DNA of 64,000 nt, from contig BLAL01000315.1 of NCBI GenBank assembly GCA_015698045.1, forward strand, positions 496,001 to 560,000, given 5' to 3'. The notes under the pieces are model-generated. The model saw only the letters and a program-made list of their open reading frames with translations, did not search any database and was not told the origin of the DNA. Position numbers and translations under genes: made by a program. This stretch comes from Rhizophagus clarus. Its lineage: Eukaryota; Glomeromycota; Glomeromycetes; Glomerales; Glomeraceae. Every line of letters starts with the position of its first letter. Position 1 is the stretch's first letter. Shown here piece after piece: positions 57,981 to 64,000 of the stretch.

Positions 57981-59806
57981 GGTGCCACCCTGGGTGGTAT
58001 CAGTTTTTCTGCCACCCCTATTACGTGACTTAAAAATATAATTTGATTGGCTAATTTTTAATCGGTTAATTTTTAACTTTAAAATTTTTTTTCATAAAAA
58101 AAATTTTCATAAGAATTAAATTTTGATAAAATACAATATAAATACAATAGTAAATCATCCAAAATAACTTAATAAACTTTAGTAACTTTTTTATTAAAAT
58201 TTGTAATTTTGTATTGTATCATATATGCTATAGATAAACAATTATTTATTTAGTTTACAGTACTAGTAATAAATGACATGAATGACATCTAATAACAAAT
58301 TACAATAGTAAAGAAAGAGATGTATAATGAAAAGAAGTAAAAGGGATAAAGTAAAATAAAAAAGAAAATGAGGAACAAAAAGATAAATCGAGAATGAAGG
58401 GATGATGAAAGGAGAGATCAAGGATGATAATGATGAAAGGAGTGATCAGGAATAAAAGAATGCTGAAAGGAGTGATCAAGAATGAAAGAGAAACGAAATA
58501 AATGATCAAGGACGAGATAGTGATACAAGGAGCAATCAAAGACAAAAAGAGAACAAAAAAAAAGATCAAGGATGAAATAATGACAAAAGAGAAATGATTA
58601 AGGATGAAGAGGGCACAAAATAACAATCAAAGACGAAATAATAATGAAAGGGGAGATCAAGAATGAAGAGGGAATGAAAGAAATGAAAATAATGATGAAA
58701 GAAGAGATCAAAGATAAAGAGGGAACGAAAGAAATGATCAAGGATAAAATAATGATGAAAGGAACAATTAAGGATAAAAGGGAAATGAAAGGATAAAATA
58801 ATAATGAAAGGAGAGATCAAAGATGAAGGGGAACAAAAGTAACGTTTAAGGATGAAATAATAATAAAAGGAGAGATCAAGGATGAAGAAGGAACAAATGA
58901 AACGATCAAGGATAAAATAATGATGAAAGGAGCGATTAATGATGAAGAAGGAACGAAAGGAACAATCAAGGATGAAATAATGATAAAAGGAGAGATCAAG
59001 GATGAGGGGGAAACAAAAGTAATGATTAATGATGAAATAATAATAAAAGGAGAGACCAAGGATGAAGAGGAAATAAAAGAAACGATCAAGGATGAAAGGA
59101 ATGATCAAAGATGAAAGAGAGAACAAAAGAAATGATCAAGAAAAAAAGGGAATAAAAGGGACGATAAAGAATGAAAGGGGAAGCAAAAGAAACGAAAGTG
59201 AAAGCAAAAGAAACAATAAAAGATGAAAGTAATAGTAAAAAGAAATGATAAAGGATGAGAGGGAACAAAAAAACAATGAAGGATGAAAGAATTATGAAAA
59301 GGTGTGATAAATAACAAAATGAAAAATGAAAATACCCAAAACAAAATGAAAATAAAATCACAAGAAAAGAAAAGCCCAGCTGAAAAAAAAAATAAGAAAA
59401 GATGGTTAGTTAAAGAAAGCAAATCTAAAGATTCAAAGTGTCTTGAACTTACCATTTACTGGAAACTTGACGACGAAGTCTAAAGCCGTTAACCGTCAAA
59501 ATGATTAACCTGCAAAAGAAAGTGTTAACGTTAATTAACAAAAAAAAATTGACAATGCTGAAAAAGAAACTTACCAGAAGCTCCTAAGCCAAGAAAATAA
59601 GCACTTACAAAAAAAAGAACGTTATTTAATGCTGATTTATAATAAAAAAAAAACGATTTAAAAAAATAAAACATACTGAAAGTAACGAAAGTAAAAAGCG
59701 GCAAAAAATTAAAAAAAAATCACGTATAAAAAAACAAAATAAACAATTAATTTAGAATCACATGATAGGGGGTGGCAAAAAATCATATACCACCCAGGGT
59801 GGTACC
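57981..59806 (-). mobile_element. 1.8-kb TIR element with polypurine minisatellite and exon-like blocks
   Basis: The ~50-bp inverted ends are GGTGCCACCCTGGGTGGTAT..TGCCACCCC.TATTACGTGA (57,981) and the complement of GGTACCACCCTGGGTGGTAT..TGCCACCCCCTATCATGTGA (to 59,806). The interior 58,300-59,300 is a minisatellite almost wholly of A/G on the plus strand, with units around GGATGAAATAATGATGAAAG. Near the right end, on the minus strand, exon-like blocks have strong splice signals: a donor CTTCTG|GTAAGTTTC (59,575), then TTTTGCAG|GTTAATC..AAATG|GTAAGTTC (block 59,453-59,509). No transposase or convincing frame. No target duplication was identified. Confidence 0.75.
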
Positions 59807-60834
59807 AACAATTTTTCTATAAATAATATAGTTAAAGTATTATAAAAATTATTGCAAAATAAACTTTATTATATAAAAATTAATTTAAAACTTAACTTAA
59901 TTTAATTTATAAAATATATTACTTATATACTTTTTTATATTATTAGTCAATGGTTATTTCAAATTACTTGTCAATTATTAATTAGAATAGTTTTGTGTAA
60001 CTATAATTAAATATTTCATCATATAGTTAAAAAAAGAAATTTTTGATACAACATTTATACAAATTAAGTAAATTGATAGTTTGTCATATGTATTATAAAT
60101 TTTCATTATTATTTCCTCTTTAGTAATATTTTTTTTTACATATATAAAAAAATTCGTTTCAAAAATGAAGTTTTTCTCCAGATGCAACTTAAAAGTAGAT
60201 GTGAAATATAATTTAAACAATAAAAATACATGTAATTTTATGAGAAGAAAAAGATTAACTAAGTTAAAAAAGGCAGTTATTTAGGTAGGTTTTGTGTAAA
60301 CTGCAAAAAATCAATTTCTATAACAAAAAAAAAATTTTTTGATTTCAATAAAACTTTTAGCAAAGGTTTATTTTAACTAGTAATTAGCTTATTTTTAACT
60401 ATAATTTGGCAAAACAAACAACTTTTATTAAGCTTAGAAAGGTAAATATTATGCCAGATTTTTTGTTATTTATAAATTTTGTTAAACTTTTTTAATTAAA
60501 ATGCTAATAAAAAATTTTTTATTTATTAAAATAAATACTATTAGATCTATCTGGATGTTATAAGTAGTTCTTTGGTTAAAAAACTAGTTAAATATAATGT
60601 TTCTTTGTTAATTTAAATTAAACCTTTAATGCTTAAATCCTAGTATTATTACTATTGTAGTAATCATGTAAATTTTTAAACCTTATTATAAAAAAAACTT
60701 TAAATTTTAATTTATTGAACATAAAAATAAAATAAAAGTTATTTATTCATAGAAAAAATTTTTATTAACTAATGGATCTGTTTACTTTGTTAAATTATAA
60801 TACAAATAGTATATTATGAATAAAGTTACCAGCC
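59807..60834. other. AT-rich gene-free region
   Basis: No gene, tRNA or recognised repeat. An 80-codon minus-strand open frame at 59,978-60,220 has no recognisable features. Confidence 0.4.
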
Positions 60835-63060
60835 GAAATGGTAAAAGTCAATGCCGAAATGTCGAAATTAAAATCTGTCAAAATGCTGAAATGCCGAAAT
60901 AATTTTGACATGTAGAAATTATTGAAATATCGAAATAGTCAGAATTGTCAAAATAATTTTGACATGTCGAATTAATGAAATTGTCGAAATGTACAAATAG
61001 GGTTCTGCACGGATCAGATCGGATCGGATTTTATCAGATTTAAATCCAATCTGACGGATCTGGATCTATCAATTTCAAATTTGGATCTGAGATTCAGATA
61101 TATATTTGAAATTCGAATCTGATCCACAGACCCAAATTTAAAATCTGGATCTGATTTGAGTTTGATCTGAATCTGATCTGAATCTGATCTGAATCTAACC
61201 AAATTCAGATTTAAAATAAACGATTTTAACATTTTTTTTAAAAATCATTTTAATAAAAAAAATGATAATTACCGTTTTTTTAAAATCATTTATTAAAAAA
61301 AAAAATGATTTTACCTTTTTTTTAAAAAAAATTGTTCCAATGAAAGAAATAACGATATTACGTTTTTTTTTAAAATCGTTTTAATGAAAAAATGATTTTT
61401 AACATTTTTTTTAAATCGTTTTAAATAATGAAAAAAAACAATTTTTAAAGTTTTTTTTTTTAAAAAAATTGTTTGATCAAAAAACGATTTTAACGTTTTT
61501 TTTCAAAATCGTTTTAATGAAAAAAAACGATTTTACGTTTTTTTTTTAAAAATCGTTTTAATGAAAAGAAAAAAATGATTTTTACCATTTTTTTTTAAAA
61601 ATCGTTTATATGGAAAGAGAAAAAACGATTTTTACCTTTTTTTTAAAAAAATTGTTTAAAAAAATCGTTTAATCAATCAAGAAATGATTTTTAACTTTTT
61701 TTTTAAAATCGTTTTGATGAAAAACGATTTTACGTTTTTTTTTTAAATCGTTTTAATTAATGAAAAAAAACGATTTTTAACATTTTTTTTAAAAAGGTCG
61801 TTTTAATGAAAACGATTTTACGTTTTTTTTAAAATCATTTTAATGGAAAAAAAAAACAATTTTTAACGATTTTTTTTTAAAAAAATTGTTTAAAAAAATC
61901 GTTTAATCAATCAAAAAACAATTAACTTTTTTTTTAAAATCGTTTTGATGAAAAACGATTTTACGTTTTTTTTTAAATCATTTTATTAATGAAAAAAAAA
62001 TGATTTTTAACGTTGTTTTAAAAAAAATCATTTTAATGAAAAATGATTTTAACGTTTTTTTTTAAACATCGTTTTAATGAAAAAATGATTTTTAACTTTT
62101 TTTTTAAAAATCGTTTTGATGAAAAACGATTTTACGTTTTTTTTTAAATCATTTTATTAATGAAAAAAAATGATTTTTAACGTTGTTTTTAAAAAAAATC
62201 GTTTTAATGAAAAACGATTTTAACGTTTTTTTTTAAACATCGTTTTAATGAAAAAATGATTTTTAACTTTTTTTTTTAAATCGTTTTAATAAAAAAGAAC
62301 GATTTTACGCTTTTTTAAAATCATTTTAATAAAAAAACGAATTTTAATATTTTTTTTTAAAAATCGTTTAATAAAAAAAACGATTTTAACATTTCTTTTA
62401 AAAATCGTTTTAATAAATAAAAAACGATTTTAACGTTTCTTTTAAAAATCGTTTTAATAAATAAGAAACGATTTTAACGTTTCTTTTAAAAATCGTTTAA
62501 TAAAATAAAACGATTTAACATTTTTTCTAAATTGTTTATTTAAAAAACAATTTAGTGTTTTTTCTATTAAAAAACAGGCTTATTCAAAAAAAATGCTGAT
62601 TTTGGCATTTTTTTTCATAAAGTAATGCGAAATAACACCATTTCGGCGTGTTTAATAGGTTGCAGTTCTGTTCTGGCGTTTTCTTTTATTTTATAAATAA
62701 AAATGCCTTGGATGAACGGATCTTATGATCTGATCCAGATTCAATTCAACAAATCCAGATTATACAATTTCAAATCCGAATCTGAACTTCAGATTCAAAT
62801 TTGGAATCCAAATCTGATCTGTGGATTATAATATTATAATCTGATCCAGATCTGACTAGATCAGATCTGGATTGGATCTAATCAGATCGGATTTTTTGCA
62901 GAACCCTATGTACAAACTGTACGAAATTAATTTTGACATGTCAAAATTTTTAGAATTATCAAATTGACGAAATTGTCAAAATATACAAACTGTACGAAAT
63001 TAATTTCGACATATCAAAATTTTTAGAATTATCGAATTGTTAAAATTGTCAAAATGAAAA
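60835..63060. repeat. Host repeat of TGTCGAAAT words split by element C
   Basis: Flanking element C on both sides are clusters of TGTCGAAAT, GCCGAAAT, TTTTGACATG and GACAAAATT words. On the right, two tandem ~74-bp copies (62,909-62,982; 62,983-63,056) begin TACAAACTGTACGAAATTAA. This looks like the word-rich body of another non-autonomous element. Confidence 0.6.
60998..62908. mobile_element. hAT-type satellite-carrying element C, TSD TGTACAAA
   Basis: A 1,911-bp element. Ends TAGGGTTCTGCA both sides; 8-bp duplication TGTACAAA at 60,990-60,997 and 62,909-62,916. The outer ~200-bp zones are filled with GATCTGA/TCAGATC words. The centre (about 61,215-62,560) is a satellite of about 25-30 palindromic units, each ACGATTTT..ACGTTTTTTTT..AAAATCGTTTT. 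No coding capacity. It has the same plan as elements A and B with unrelated word and satellite sequences. Confidence 0.88.
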
Positions 63061-63184
63061 ACTGATATATTCAAAATTGATATTGTAAATAAATGAATAT
63101 GTAAATTTAAATAAAAATAATTAGTTAATGTTTTATTTAAAGCAAAAATTCTTATTTATTTAGTGAAAAAAATAAACAAAATCA

Positions 63185-63990
63185 TCCATAAGTGGACAAA
63201 ATTGTCCAAAAAAAAGTAAAAAAAAAATAGACAAATCACTAAAAAATTATAAAGATTGGACAAAATAATGTGAAAAAAAATCTAAAAAGTACGAAGTTTA
63301 AACAAAACTGTCCAAAAAAAATTATAAAGTACGAAATTTGAACAAAATTATCCAAAAAAAAGTAAAAAAAAATAGACAAATTGCTAAAAAATTATAAAAG
63401 TACGAAATTTGGGACAAAATTGTCCAAAAAAAAATACCTAAAAAAATTACAAAGTATGAAATTTGGATAAAATTGTCCAAAAAAAATTGCCTACAAAGTA
63501 AGAAAAAATTGCCAAAAAAAAAAATATATCGTCATTTATCAACAAATTCTTTTGCTAAATCTTCTACATTATAGTTTATAATCCCTCTTCCAGATTCTTC
63601 TTTATCATTTTCATTGTCGCAATTATTATTTTCGTTATCGTCATTATTCAAATTATCCTCGATTAAATTATTATCATCTTCCAAAAAATCCTTATCCAAA
63701 CCATCAATAATGTTTTCTTGTAATTCTTGAGTTCAGTCAAACTATCCTAAAAAAATAAAATATTTTATTCAGAAAAAATGTAATTGTTCTAATACCAAGG
63801 GAAAAATGGACAAAATTGTCCAAAAATAAAGGACAAAGTTGTCTAGAAATGAAAAAAAAAGTGGACAGAGATGATTGACCAACAACGAAAACAAAATTGT
63901 CTAAACCCATAAAAAAGTGATCAAACCCAATAAAAAAGTGGACAAAGTTGTCAAGAAATGAAAAAAAAATCAGACAGAGATGAATAACCA
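63185..63990. repeat. Array of GGACAAAATTGTCC palindromes
   Basis: The 14-bp perfect palindrome GGACAAAATTGTCC and one- or two-base variants recur at about 63,193, 63,303, 63,342, 63,417, 63,466, 63,808 and beyond, followed by A-runs and TACGAAATTTG, in a loose 60-75-bp tandem register. A hAT-like tail (63,533-63,740) interrupts the array. Confidence 0.65.
63533..63740 (-). pseudogene. Possible hAT transposase C-terminal tail fragment
   Basis: Minus-strand frame ELQENIIDGLDKDFLEDDNN, then an Asn/Asp/Glu-rich stretch and NYNVEDLAKEFVDK with stop TGA at about 63,530. Its style closely parallels the tail of the remnant at 52,729-53,224 (Asn/Asp-rich, then 'YNIEELINKYL'). An in-frame TGA precedes it. 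A T-run and AG (near 63,747) might be a 3' splice site. The rest would lie beyond the window. Confidence 0.4.
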
Positions 63991-64000
63991 AGAACGAAAA

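Noticed and set aside
58300..59455. Several overlapping minus-strand open frames of 87-186 codons reading as Phe/Ser/Ile-rich membrane proteins
   Set aside because: They are translations of the polypyrimidine strand of a minisatellite; all frames look alike and no start, intron or domain pattern supports a gene.

Overview
The window looks like nuclear DNA of an arbuscular mycorrhizal fungus (Glomeromycotina, most like Rhizophagus). The grounds are extreme AT richness, short AT-rich spliceosomal introns (GTAAGT...T-rich-AG), BTB/TLDc and MATH/BTB proteins, SAM-domain gene debris, and a large load of decayed LINE, hAT and Tc1 DNA. The species call is inference; fungal origin is well supported by the gene set.

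Layout. 1-18,600 is a gene-dense block. It holds a B-box plus DUF2009-type gene (cut by the left edge) divergent from ALG3, a RanBP2-type zinc-finger/RS protein, tRNA-Leu(AAG), a Rac GTPase divergent from COG7, a BTB-BACK-TLDc protein convergent with a MATH-BTB protein, and a secreted ricin-B/aerolysin-like protein with a C-terminal membrane anchor. Most of these are housekeeping genes: ALG3 in ER N-glycan assembly, COG7 in Golgi tethering, Rac in polarity, the RS protein in RNA processing. 18,600-30,000 is a repeat graveyard: a LINE 3' half interrupted by a Tc1 element and a MITE, a SINE-like retroposon, and several foldback elements. 30,200-34,200 is a small gene island with a ten-exon MFS anion:cation symporter, a frameshifted SAM-domain gene and a small secreted protein. 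34,300-64,000 has no intact gene that I can support and is almost entirely nested mobile DNA.

The most interesting part is that mobile DNA. Three elements (51,008-52,728; 53,503-57,342; 60,998-62,908) share one plan: short TIRs of type TAGxGTTCyGCA, perfect 8-bp target-site duplications (hAT hallmark), subterminal zones saturated with one short word in both orientations, and a central tandem satellite. In two of them, which are inverted relatives, the satellite unit is about 119 bp and looks like a complete exon-intron unit: a 41-nt exon flanked by a T-rich 3' splice site and GTAAGG. It is present about 4 times in the older copy and 24 times in the younger one. Two other loci (36.2-36.9 kb and the TIR element at 57,981-59,806) also carry short exon-like blocks between canonical splice signals, the second next to a kilobase of polypurine minisatellite. 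A 4.8-kb foldback element (43,247-48,011) holds two later insertions whose target duplications are confirmed by its own uninterrupted opposite arm.

Exon coordinates come from splice consensus, reading-frame phase and family conservation read by eye. No alignment or database search was run.
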